Shown in pieces: positions 17,781-24,800 of a stretch of 64,000 bases of DNA. A program made the translations under genes and the position numbers. Every line of letters begins with the position of its first letter. Within the stretch, counting starts at the first letter, position 1. Location of the stretch: assembly GCF_011758805.1 (NCBI RefSeq), contig NZ_JAANOW010000001.1:3534001-3598000 (forward strand). The letters are read 5' to 3'. The stretch comes from Mycolicibacterium fluoranthenivorans. Lineage in GTDB: Bacteria; Actinomycetota; Actinomycetes; Mycobacteriales; Mycobacteriaceae. The notes below the pieces were generated by a model. The model was not told where the DNA came from. It did no database searches and was given only the letters and a program-made list of their open reading frames with translations.

Positions 17781-18356
17781 TCAGATACCGGTCCATGTCG
17801 AGTCGATCATCTCGGCGATGTTGATCACCTTGGCCTGCTGCGCCGCCGGGTTGTCGATCTCACCGCCCACGTGGACCGCGATGAACCGCTTGATCTCGGC
17901 GTCGATGCCGGCCATCACGCGCAGCACCTCGGCGCGCAGGGTCCGCGAGGTGACTTGGATGGAGATGTCCCGCGAGTGCGGCTTGCGCACATCGAGCATG
18001 AGGACCAGCGGCTCGGCCGCCCGCGCGACGGCCTGCAACGCGATCTCGCCGAAGACGCTGAATTGCGGCTTGTCGATCTTCAGGTCGACGACCATGTTGA
18101 TCTCCAGCGGGATCCTGATGTCGAACGTGAAGTTCTCGCCGAAATGTCGGGTGACGCGGGGGGTCTGGACCCTGACCTTCGCCGTGACCTTGGCGATCCC
18201 GCCCGGGCCCTGTCCGATGGGACCCATCTGGAACTCGTCACCGGCGATCGCGCCGATGGCGTCGCCGACGCGCCGCTCACTGACGGCGACATCGAAGAAC
18301 TTCCGGCCGAACTCTTCGTAGGTCATGTACCCCATCGGGTACTCAATGTCAGACAT
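17781..18356 (-). CDS. Conserved actinobacterial protein of unknown function
   Basis: A 191-residue soluble protein starting MSDIEYPMGYMTYEEFGRKF. It is rich in beta-strand-like alternating residues (FTFDIRIPLEINMVVDLKI, PLVLMLDVRKPHSRDISIQV) and ends in a helix. I do not recognise a catalytic motif. The start codon and composition are normal for the window, and the gene is convergent with the SGNH hydrolase (38 bp apart). Confidence 0.7.
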   Translation of the reverse strand: MSDIEYPMGYMTYEEFGRKFFDVAVSERRVGDAIGAIAGDEFQMGPIGQGPGGIAKVTAKVRVQTPRVTRHFGENFTFDIRIPLEINMVVDLKIDKPQFSVFGEIALQAVARAAEPLVLMLDVRKPHSRDISIQVTSRTLRAEVLRVMAGIDAEIKRFIAVHVGGEIDNPAAQQAKVINIAEMIDSTWTGI

Positions 18357-18408
18357 GGTGAACCTACCGTCTCACGTCCGCGGTGCTGCGTCGCACAACC
18401 CACCCCGG

Positions 18409-19281
18409 TTATCGGTCGTCGGCGAACACCCGAAGCCGGCGCAGTGCCGTCGGGTGAGTGCCGAACTCCGCGATGAGCACCAGCTCCCGGCCTCCGCCGC
18501 TCAGCCGGGCCGCGACGGCCCGGCCCGCCGCCAGCAGCGTGCGGACCCGGGCGCCGGCCAGCAGACCGACCAGCTCCGACTGCGGCAGCACCGCATCGTC
18601 GCCGGCCGTCACCTGCAGTGTGGAGCCGAGCCGGCGTTTCACTGCCACCTCGTCACCAGCTGCGGCGTCGGCCAGGAAATCCGCGACCAGCCGTTTACCG
18701 CGGGTTCCCACACCGGGTATGCCGGCCATGAACCCGGCCGCACCCACCAGACCCTGATTGCGCAGCAGCGTGGCTGTCAGCCGCAGGCCCGCCGGCACCG
18801 CGGCCACCCCGCAGCGGGCGAACTGGACCGCCATCGCGGGCAGTTCCCAGTAGGCCCGCAGCGCGGCGATCCGCAGTTCACCGCCGTATGACTGCACGTC
18901 ATAGCGCAGGATCGCGGGGATGTGCATGGTGACGGAGGCGCTGTCCCGGGAGCCCATCACGACCTCCAGCACCAGATCGCGCAGCACCGTGGAACGCGTG
19001 CCGTTTCCCGGGTCGCTTCGCTCTCCGCCGCGAGCGGCAGGTGTCCCCAGCCCTCCGGTGACGATGTCCACATCTCGGTGGAAGGTGATGGTGCGCGGAC
19101 CGATGAAGGTGTCATAGAACCGTGCCAGCTGCTCCCGGCCGACATGCGGCCGCGAGCCGACCGGGTCCTCCACTCGTCCGTCCGCGGTGAACAACCCCAC
19201 CCAGGCCTCGCGATCGTGGCCGGCGACGGCAGCCGGGGAGCGCTCGACCGTGGCCAGAACCGCCGCTGGTGTTGTCGACAT
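18409..19281 (-). CDS. SnoaL-like/NTF2-fold protein, two-part
   Basis: A 290-residue protein from the ATG at 19281 (ribosome site GGAAAGG). The first 130 residues look like an NTF2/SnoaL domain (ERSPAAVAGHDREAWVGLFTADGRVEDPVGSRPHVGREQLARFYDTFIGP). The second half is a hydrophobic helical region and a short C-terminal beta part. It probably binds or transforms a small lipid-like molecule. The long open frame upstream to 20184 is antisense to other genes and not used. A GTCGCTTCGCTC repeat relative lies inside at 19012-19023. Confidence 0.7.
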   Translation of the reverse strand: MSTTPAAVLATVERSPAAVAGHDREAWVGLFTADGRVEDPVGSRPHVGREQLARFYDTFIGPRTITFHRDVDIVTGGLGTPAARGGERSDPGNGTRSTVLRDLVLEVVMGSRDSASVTMHIPAILRYDVQSYGGELRIAALRAYWELPAMAVQFARCGVAAVPAGLRLTATLLRNQGLVGAAGFMAGIPGVGTRGKRLVADFLADAAAGDEVAVKRRLGSTLQVTAGDDAVLPQSELVGLLAGARVRTLLAAGRAVAARLSGGGRELVLIAEFGTHPTALRRLRVFADDR

Positions 19282-19320
19282 ATCCTTTCCTTTACCACCC
19301 CGGTGTGAAGGAGGACGGCA

Positions 19321-19677
19321 ATGAGCCAGAACGGGCCGTTCGGAATCGACCCCGAAGAATTCGATCGCCTGGCCCGCGAGGCCGGCGAGGGACTGCGCGA
19401 CGCGCTCGACCGATTCGGCAAACGCGCCGGCTGGTCCACGCTGATCGATCAGTTCACCGCGCAGTCCCGCCCGGCCCGACCTGAGACCACCGGGGACACC
19501 GGGGACGGCGTCTGGGCCATCTACACCGTCGACGAGGCGGGCGGCGCCCACATCGAAGAGGTCTATCCCAGCGAACTCGAGGCACTGCGGGCCAACAAGA
19601 ACAACACCGACGCGGCCCGCCGCGTGCGGTTCCTGCCGTACGGCATCGCCGTCAGCGTCCTCGACGCTCCCGAATAA
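19321..19677 (+). CDS. Small conserved actinobacterial protein
   Basis: A 118-residue acidic soluble protein with an excellent ribosome site (AAGGAGG, 8 nt before ATG). It has a helical N-terminal half (EEFDRLAREAGEGLRDALDRF) and a compact C-terminal segment (VWAIYTVDEAGGAHIEEVYPSELEALRANKNNTD). The second segment resembles a short domain common in actinobacterial hypothetical proteins. Function unknown. Divergent from the SnoaL-like gene with 39 bp between. Confidence 0.75.
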   Translation: MSQNGPFGIDPEEFDRLAREAGEGLRDALDRFGKRAGWSTLIDQFTAQSRPARPETTGDTGDGVWAIYTVDEAGGAHIEEVYPSELEALRANKNNTDAARRVRFLPYGIAVSVLDAPE

Positions 19678-19749
19678 GCCGTGACCGGCCCGCTTCGGGA
19701 TTAAGCTTTGCCGCGGCGGGGTCGGGACAGCAACTTCGAGGGTGGGGAC

Positions 19750-20154
19750 ATGATTCGTGAACTGACCGTGGCGGCGACCATTGCGTGCGCCGCGTTCGGG
19801 ACGGCCGCACCGGCGCTCGCCGATGACGAGCCCGGCCGCTACCCCAGCGACGTGCCCGGGATGAGCTATGACGCCTCCTCGGGCGCACCGTGCGACAACT
19901 ATCAGCTGTTCACCTTCGGGCGGGGCCCCGGCGGCCAGGCCATGATGTGCCGCTGGGTGCCCAACCAGTGGCCGCCGGTGTACACCGGATTCTGGATGCC
20001 GTCCTATCCGCTGTACGGCGTGCAGGAGACCGGTGCGCCGTGCCCGGGGCCGCAGGCGGCGGCCCAATCGCCGGACGGGAAGCCGATGCTGTGCCTCGGC
20101 GCGCAGGGCTGGCAGCCCGGCTTCTTCACCGGTGACGGGTTCTTCCCGGCCTGA
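19750..20154 (+). CDS. Small secreted mycobacterial protein
   Basis: From the ATG at 19750 the product has 134 residues: a signal peptide (IRELTVAATIACAAFGTAAPALA, cleavage near residue 24) and a mature part rich in Pro, Gly and Trp with four cysteines (GAPCDNYQLF, AMMCRW, GAPCPG, MLCLG). The paired Cys suggest two disulfides. The upstream GGTGGGG could serve as ribosome site, and TAAGCT near 19700 as -10. No function is known. Confidence 0.75.
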   Translation: MIRELTVAATIACAAFGTAAPALADDEPGRYPSDVPGMSYDASSGAPCDNYQLFTFGRGPGGQAMMCRWVPNQWPPVYTGFWMPSYPLYGVQETGAPCPGPQAAAQSPDGKPMLCLGAQGWQPGFFTGDGFFPA

Positions 20155-20158
20155 CCGT

Positions 20159-20353
20159 TCAGGCGATGCTGGCGGCGACCGCATCGCTGACGTGGCGCGC
20201 CCACTCGTCGATGCTGCGGCGAATCCCCGGTGAGCATGCGCACACCGACACCTCCTGGTCGCTGGGAGCCACGATCGAGTAGTGCCGGGTCAGCACCGGT
20301 GCGAGTACGGCCCAGGTGAACAACCGCTCACCGTGATCGTCGGTGCTGGACAT
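20159..20353 (-). CDS. Small hypothetical protein at end of Asp23 cluster
   Basis: A 64-residue soluble protein with a good ribosome site (AAGGAG, 4 nt before ATG). It carries CAC near residue 39 and no recognisable domain. The start lies inside the 3' end of the 51-residue membrane protein gene (26 bp overlap), which makes it the last cistron of the Gls24-type cluster. Could be a small regulator; no evidence beyond position. Confidence 0.55.
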   Translation of the reverse strand: MSSTDDHGERLFTWAVLAPVLTRHYSIVAPSDQEVSVCACSPGIRRSIDEWARHVSDAVAASIA

Positions 20354-20483
20354 CTGGCTCCTTGTCTGGGGATGCGGATTTCGGGCGTTCGACCAGTTTG
20401 GTGAGCGCGCGGATGACGCCGCCGAGGACGACGGCGCCCACGAACAGCGCGGCGACGGCGGCGTCGCTGGTCAAGCGGATCAT
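20328..20483 (-). CDS. Small membrane protein of Asp23 cluster
   Basis: A 51-residue protein with one membrane helix (AAVAALFVGAVVLGGVIRAL, about 8-27) and a charged, basic C-terminal tail. The ATG overlaps the stop of the AmaP-like gene (ATGA), so it is translationally coupled to it. No family recognised. Confidence 0.65.
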   Translation of the reverse strand: MIRLTSDAAVAALFVGAVVLGGVIRALTKLVERPKSASPDKEPDVQHRRSR

Positions 20484-21061
20484 TCGAGGTTCCGGGGCTT
20501 CCGGGAGGAGCCGCCGGCTTTGGCGACCTGCAGGAGGGTGCGCGTCGCGACTGCGGAATCGCCGGTGGCCTGGGCGATATGACCGCATGTGGCGTCGACC
20601 GCGCCGATCACCTCACGCACAGCGGCCGGATGGGCGACGGTGACGGTCAGTTCGACGGTCGCGGTACCGCGATCGGTGACCGCCTTTCCCTTGGCGGACT
20701 GCACGTTCGGGTCCTGTTCCAAGGCCGCGGCCGCCGCCGAGGCGACACCGTTGAGATTCACCGTGACGAGTCCCGGGTCAGTCCCACCGGCCACGCGCAG
20801 CACAGGTGCTTTGCGGGTCGGTACATGAGACACCACCCAGAGCAGCCCGATCACCACCAGCAATGCCCCCGCCCCGGCCAGTGCCCACGGCCACCAGCTC
20901 GACGCGGTGGCGTGCGCGACCGGTTCCGCGGTGATGCGCTCCGGGACACCGCGCACCACGTGGAGGGGCCACAGGACCGCGGCCGCACCGATCGCGGCCA
21001 GCACGAGGCCTGCGACCAGCGTCGCGGCGCGGTCGAGCACATCGGCCGGGCGCAGGCTCAT
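20480..21061 (-). CDS. AmaP-like alkaline shock response membrane anchor protein
   Basis: A 193-residue protein with two membrane helices (about 13-35 and 57-80), then a soluble domain (PVLRVAGGTDPGLVTVNLNGVASAAAAALEQDPNVQSAKGKAV) similar to the AmaP/DUF6286 group that anchors Asp23 at the membrane. The start overlaps the stop of the upstream DUF6286-like gene by 4 bp and its own stop overlaps the next start. It fits a membrane platform for the Gls24 proteins made by the same cluster. Confidence 0.7.
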   Translation of the reverse strand: MSLRPADVLDRAATLVAGLVLAAIGAAAVLWPLHVVRGVPERITAEPVAHATASSWWPWALAGAGALLVVIGLLWVVSHVPTRKAPVLRVAGGTDPGLVTVNLNGVASAAAAALEQDPNVQSAKGKAVTDRGTATVELTVTVAHPAAVREVIGAVDATCGHIAQATGDSAVATRTLLQVAKAGGSSRKPRNLE

Positions 21062-21621
21062 GCCGACCCGCTCGTCACGATCCGCACCGCGACCTGCGGT
21101 GGCGGCAGCAGGATTTCGGTGGCGCTGCCGACCGCGGCGGTGATCGCGCCCTTGGCTCCGGCCTCGGATTCGGTACCGGACACACCGACGTAGAGGGTCA
21201 CCTTGCGGCGGGTAGCCTCCGAGCGCAGCACCTCGACACCGGACACCGAGGTCGCCGCGTGGGACGCCAGTCGTGCCACATCCCGCGGACGCATCCAGAC
21301 TGCCGCTCGGGCATCGACGGCGACGGCGGTCTTGGGCCGCGGCCGCAACGCCGAGAACACCATCCATGCGCCGACGATCAGCGCGACCACGCCGGCCGGG
21401 ACCATCCACCACTGCCCGGACAGACCGTCCACCGCCGTGAGGGCGGCCCCGATCCACGACGTTCCGGCCATCCAGCCGAGCGCGACCCCGGCCTCGCGCA
21501 GGGCGAACACCCCGGCGCACAGCACGACCAGGGCCAGCGCCACTCCGATATGGCGAGCGGTCGCGGCGGCGACGGGTACCCGGCCAGGTGCGGGCAGCCC
21601 CGCTGTGTCGGCGGTCGTCAT
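21058..21621 (-). CDS. DUF6286-like membrane protein of Asp23 cluster
   Basis: The 187-residue protein has two membrane helices (about 24-43 and 72-90) and a C-terminal domain (AVWMRPRDVARLASHAATSVSGVEVLRSEATRRKVTLYVGV) that repeats the layout of its neighbour. It overlaps genes on both sides by 4 bp. The order Gls24-DUF6286-AmaP-like is common in actinobacteria. Role inferred: membrane partner of Gls24-type proteins. Confidence 0.7.
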   Translation of the reverse strand: MTTADTAGLPAPGRVPVAAATARHIGVALALVVLCAGVFALREAGVALGWMAGTSWIGAALTAVDGLSGQWWMVPAGVVALIVGAWMVFSALRPRPKTAVAVDARAAVWMRPRDVARLASHAATSVSGVEVLRSEATRRKVTLYVGVSGTESEAGAKGAITAAVGSATEILLPPPQVAVRIVTSGSA

Positions 21622-21986
21622 CGGGTCCTCTTCGCGTCGGCGGTGGTGGTGCTGAACTGTTCGACCGTGACGTCGACACGGTCGACGTGCAGCCCGGCCA
21701 TGGTGGAGAGGGTCTGTGCGACATTGCGCTGAACGGCACGGGCCACGTCGACCGCGGATGCCGGCCAGCCGACGGTGACCCGCAGGTGCGCCGCGACCCG
21801 GTTTCCGGCGACGGTCAGCTGCGCCTGGGGCAACGACCGGCCCGCGACCTTGGCCAGGCCGGCCGAAAACGGCACCACACCCGGCGTGTCGAGCGCGGCG
21901 CGGACCGCAAGCCGCTGGGCGACCTTCTCCCGGACCGTCAGGGTGCCCCGGGTGGCCGTGTCGTCGTCCTCTTGCACCTCAGTCAC
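21618..21986 (-). CDS. Asp23/Gls24-family protein
   Basis: From the GTG at 21986 the product has 122 residues. It shows the Gls24 core: LTVREKVAQRLAVRAALDTPGVVPF, then VAAHLRVTVGWPASAVDVARAVQRNVAQTLSTMAGLHVDRVDVTV, the conserved C-terminal half of the fold. The GTG overlaps the stop of the small membrane gene, and its stop overlaps the next start. Gls24 proteins form soluble or membrane-attached scaffolds in envelope stress. Confidence 0.78.
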   Translation of the reverse strand: MTEVQEDDDTATRGTLTVREKVAQRLAVRAALDTPGVVPFSAGLAKVAGRSLPQAQLTVAGNRVAAHLRVTVGWPASAVDVARAVQRNVAQTLSTMAGLHVDRVDVTVEQFSTTTADAKRTR

Positions 21987-22158
21987 GGCCGCGGCCCCGC
22001 AGTAATGAGCCGAGATCCAGCTCGCCATCGCGGTGGGCACCGATCAGGTAGCCCGCCACGCCGAGCAGGAGCGCGATGAGGAAACCCCACAGTCCACCGG
22101 CTGCCGCGGCCACTCCGAGCAACAATCCCGCAACCAGCCCCAATGTCGATGAGGTCAT
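21979..22158 (-). CDS. Small membrane protein (DUF2273-like)
   Basis: A 59-residue protein that is nearly all two tightly spaced membrane helices (LGLVAGLLLGVAAAAGGLWG, FLIALLLGVAGYLIGAHR) with a charged tail. This is the size and layout of DUF2273 proteins that sit beside Asp23 genes. A strong ribosome site GGAAGG lies 8 nt before the ATG, and a promoter with a good -10 (TATGAT) is directly upstream, so it appears to begin a second transcript of the cluster. Confidence 0.72.
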   Translation of the reverse strand: MTSSTLGLVAGLLLGVAAAAGGLWGFLIALLLGVAGYLIGAHRDGELDLGSLLRGRGRD

Positions 22159-22181
22159 GACGCGCACCTTCCGGAAGGAAA

Positions 22182-22209
22182 ATCATACTGGCACAAATGA
22201 ATTCGTAAA
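22182..22209 (-). promoter_or_regulatory. Internal promoter in Asp23 cluster
   Basis: On the minus strand TTTACG (22204-22209) and TATGAT (22182-22187) are separated by 16 nt. The region is AT-rich against a GC-rich background. It lies between a hairpin that ends the two-gene upstream unit and the ribosome site of the DUF2273-like gene. Confidence 0.6.
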
Positions 22210-22211
22210 GA

Positions 22212-22247
22212 GGTGTGGCGGCGCGCCCCTCGTCGCGCCGCCACACC
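22212..22247 (-). terminator. Hairpin between two parts of the Asp23 cluster
   Basis: A perfect 14-bp stem (arm GGTGTGGCGGCGCG) with an 8-nt loop starts 5 nt after the stop of the upstream Gls24 gene. On the minus strand it is followed by TCTTTACG. It could be a terminator or attenuator before the internal promoter. Confidence 0.65.
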
Positions 22248-22252
22248 GCGCA

Positions 22253-22582
22253 CTATCGCAGTTCTCGCCCGGACGCCGGTGTCACAGGCACGAGATCCTC
22301 GACGGTGACGTCGACGGGCAGATCGGTGATCGCGGCGACCGCACGCTGGATGGCGGCGGCCGTCGGCCGCACCGGCGCATCGAGCGCCAGGCTCACGTGG
22401 ACGTCGACCCGGTCCGGCCCCACCCGGATCCCCGCCACGCGGCGGCCCGGCAGATAGGTGGCCACCTCGCCGAACATGCCGGCATGCAACCCGGCGACGC
22501 CCTCGACGGCGATCACCGCCGAGGCGATGCGCTCCGCTTGCTCCTCAGCCGGGTCGGCCGCTGCCGGTACCTCACTGGACAC
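22253..22582 (-). CDS. Gls24-like protein (short)
   Basis: A 109-residue protein from the GTG at 22582, overlapping the stop of the preceding Asp23 gene. It has EEQAERIASAVIAVEGVAGLHAGMFGEVATYLPGRRVAGIRVGPDRVDVHVSLALDAP followed by AAAIQRAVAAITDLPVDVTVEDLV, the Gls24 topology without the usual leading glycine-rich strand. ATG codons at 22597 and 22612 are alternative starts. It ends just before the hairpin. Confidence 0.7.
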   Translation of the reverse strand: MSSEVPAAADPAEEQAERIASAVIAVEGVAGLHAGMFGEVATYLPGRRVAGIRVGPDRVDVHVSLALDAPVRPTAAAIQRAVAAITDLPVDVTVEDLVPVTPASGRELR

Positions 22583-23036
22583 GCGCGGGCGCCGCATCGG
22601 CGTCGTCGGCACCGTCGCCGTCGAGGTACACGTCGTGCACCGTGATGTTGACCTCGGTGACCTCGAGTCCGGTCATCCGCTCGATCGCGGCGATGACATT
22701 GCGCCGGATGCCCGCGGCCAGATCGGCGATCGCCACCCCGTACTCGGCGACGATGTCGATGTCGACAGCCGCCTGCTTCTCCCCGATCTCGACCGAGACG
22801 CCCTGGCTCTGGTTGACGCTGGCACCCGGGATCCGCTCACGCAGCGCGCCGACCACCCTGGATGTGCCGGCACCCAGGTCGTGCACGCCGCTGACCTCAC
22901 GGGTGGCGATCCCGGCGATCTTCGACACCACCACCCCGGCGATCGTCGTCTTGCCCTGCGAACTCACCAACGGTGACCCTTGATACGGGCTGACCTCTTT
23001 ACCGGATGCATCTGCACCGAGCTGTGCGCTGGTCAT
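22572..23036 (-). CDS. Asp23/Gls24-family envelope stress response protein
   Basis: The 154-residue protein is the most canonical Gls24 member here: LVSSQGKTTIAGVVVSKIAGIATREVSGVHDLG, then VSVEIGEKQAAVDIDIVAEYGVAIADLAAGIRRNVIAAIERMTGLEVTEVNITVHDVY. The ATG has a good ribosome site (GGGGAGAGG). It is the first gene of the minus-strand cluster and lies 200 bp from the divergent ECF sigma factor. In Gram-positives, Asp23 coats the inner membrane face and is induced by alkaline or cell-wall stress. Confidence 0.88.
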   Translation of the reverse strand: MTSAQLGADASGKEVSPYQGSPLVSSQGKTTIAGVVVSKIAGIATREVSGVHDLGAGTSRVVGALRERIPGASVNQSQGVSVEIGEKQAAVDIDIVAEYGVAIADLAAGIRRNVIAAIERMTGLEVTEVNITVHDVYLDGDGADDADAAPARVQ

Positions 23037-23236
23037 CGCCTCTCCCCTCTGATCCGATCTGACGAGCAACTCATGGTTAGTCGGAGCGGGCGCCCCGAAC
23101 CGAACGTCCTTCCGGGGTGATACATGACACACACCCGACCCCCAGCTAAGACCGGCGCACCGGGCATAGCATGCTTGCCTGCGGCGCCACAGTCGATATC
23201 TGGGCAGCAGCCAAGCGTAACTGGGAACGGGGTGGG

Positions 23237-23809
23237 GTGAGAGCGCCAACCGACGGCCACCTGCGCGACGCCGATGACGAGGCTCTTCGGGTCTCGGCCG
23301 CCGTCGGTGACCGAGAGGCCTTCGACGCCATCGTGACCCGGTACGGTCCGGTCCTGTACCGGTACGCGCGACGGATGTTGGCCTCGGAGGCCGATGTCGC
23401 CGACGTGGTGCAGGACACCTTCGTTGCTGCGTGGCGGCAGATCGCCGGCTTTCGCGGGTCATCCTCGCTGCGGACGTGGCTGTTCTCGATCTGCTACCGC
23501 AAAATCGCCGACACGCACCGGCTCAAACGGGCCAACCCGGTCGAGGATTGGGTGCTGGAGCCGTTGGCAGGGCCGGACACCGCGGCGGACCCGTTCACCG
23601 CCGCATCGAACGCCGCTTTTCTGGATGCGCTCGAAGTTGCGCTCGGCGAGTTGCCCGTGCGCCAGCGTGCGGTTTGGATGATGCGGGAAATCGAACTGAT
23701 GACGTTTCCTGAGATCGGCGAAGTTCTGCAACTCAGTCCCGACGCCGTGCGCGGTCACCACGTCCGGGCTACGAAGGCCTTGCGAGTTCTGTTGAGGAGG
23801 TGGCAGTGA
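23237..23809 (+). CDS. ECF RNA polymerase sigma factor
   Basis: From the GTG at 23237 the protein has 190 residues. Sigma region 2 is YGPVLYRYARRMLASEADVADVVQDTFVAAWRQI plus SLRTWLFSICYRKIADTHR; region 4 is LPVRQRAVWMMREIELMTFPEIGEVLQLSPDAVRGHHVRATKALRVLLRRW. No zinc anti-sigma gene is next to it; instead it overlaps a Gls24-like gene (GTGA). Divergent placement suggests it controls the Asp23 cluster. The frame is open to 23171. Confidence 0.88.
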   Translation: MRAPTDGHLRDADDEALRVSAAVGDREAFDAIVTRYGPVLYRYARRMLASEADVADVVQDTFVAAWRQIAGFRGSSSLRTWLFSICYRKIADTHRLKRANPVEDWVLEPLAGPDTAADPFTAASNAAFLDALEVALGELPVRQRAVWMMREIELMTFPEIGEVLQLSPDAVRGHHVRATKALRVLLRRWQ

Positions 23810-24264
23810 CGGAGTCAGATCCTTTCCTGCACCGCGCGGCCTCGTACCTGAGAACTGCGCCCGAGCCCGGGTGGGATGCCATCAGCGCGAAGGTGCGCGC
23901 GGCCGTGCATGCGGCGTCGCTCCCCGGCTGGCCCATCCGGGCCTCACGTGACCTCGGGCACGGCGTGGTCTACATCAGCGATCACGCGCTGCGCAGCCTG
24001 CTGGCGCGGGAGTTGCGGCGCAAGTTCGTCTGCCAGCCCACGCGCATCGCCTTCACGCTCGAGGGCAACGTACTGCGCGCGATCGATATCGACGTCACCG
24101 GAAGCTACGGCACCCAACTGCGCGAACTCGGGGACGATATCCGCCGCACCGTGATCGACACGGTCCGCCTGATCCTCGATGACCTCGACGACGACGGGCG
24201 TACACCGTCCGGTCCGATAGACGTGACCATCAGCGATGTCGTCGACGGTGATCCGCTGGGCTGA
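23806..24264 (+). CDS. Gls24-like protein coupled to ECF sigma factor
   Basis: A 152-residue protein whose GTG overlaps the sigma-factor stop by 4 bp. After an N-terminal helical part with a Trp-rich segment, RIAFTLEGNVLRAIDIDVTGSYGTQLRELGDDIRRTVIDTVRLILDDL followed by PIDVTISDVV matches the strand-helix-strand half of the Gls24 fold. It has no CxxC or HxxxCxxC zinc motif. The position of an anti-sigma factor suggests a regulatory role, but this is inference. Confidence 0.65.
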   Translation: MTESDPFLHRAASYLRTAPEPGWDAISAKVRAAVHAASLPGWPIRASRDLGHGVVYISDHALRSLLARELRRKFVCQPTRIAFTLEGNVLRAIDIDVTGSYGTQLRELGDDIRRTVIDTVRLILDDLDDDGRTPSGPIDVTISDVVDGDPLG

Positions 24265-24581
24265 CCGGCCACCGGGATTACCGAAGCGCCATAGCGGGTT
24301 TCGGGTCGGTCGCCGAACCGAGCGCGACGGTCATGGGGGCGTATCAGGTGCATAACGAAACGATCACGGCCCGACGGCGGTACCTTTACCCGCCGAAATG
24401 GGTCTGACCTCGCAATTCACGACCTCCACCGGGGCCCAGCCGGTCACCTGCCGCCGCCCGGAGAGCCGTCCCGACCGGTAGACTCCTGCACACGGCGCCA
24501 CCGCGGTGTTACCCGCATCGGCACCGGTGAATTCGCTTCATCGAAGACAGCGACAGCCGACAATGCCCGCAGAGGTTCGAG
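24265..24581. other. Intergenic stretch with no recognised gene
   Basis: The 317 bp between the Gls24-like gene and the small ORF at 24582 have no convincing frame, repeat or hairpin. The last 50 bp are slightly more AT-rich and end in AGAGG, the ribosome site of the small gene. Confidence 0.5.
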
Positions 24582-24767
24582 TTGAGCAAGCGACTGTTTT
24601 CCGGCTTTGAAGATGCCGGATGGGACCACGCCCCTTGGGATGACGAACCTTGGTTCTCCCCTGCCGAATTGGAGATTCTGCTCGATCCGACGCTGTCGGT
24701 GGCCGAAGCCGCCGACCGCGTCGGCTGCGTCGAACGTGACGTGGTCGCACTCCGCCGGATCGCTTAG
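24582..24767 (+). CDS. Small hypothetical protein with helix-turn-helix-like tail
   Basis: A TTG start with AGAGG 7 nt upstream opens a 61-residue protein. The N-terminal half is Trp/Asp-rich (AGWDHAPWDDEPWF); the C-terminal half (LDPTLSVAEAADRVGCVERDVVALRRI) could form a helix-turn-helix. It converges on the ABC transporter gene, with 33 bp between stops. No function assigned. Confidence 0.5.
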   Translation: MSKRLFSGFEDAGWDHAPWDDEPWFSPAELEILLDPTLSVAEAADRVGCVERDVVALRRIA

Positions 24768-24800
24768 CACCGCGGTCGGACGGGCGCGGTCCGGCTCTCG

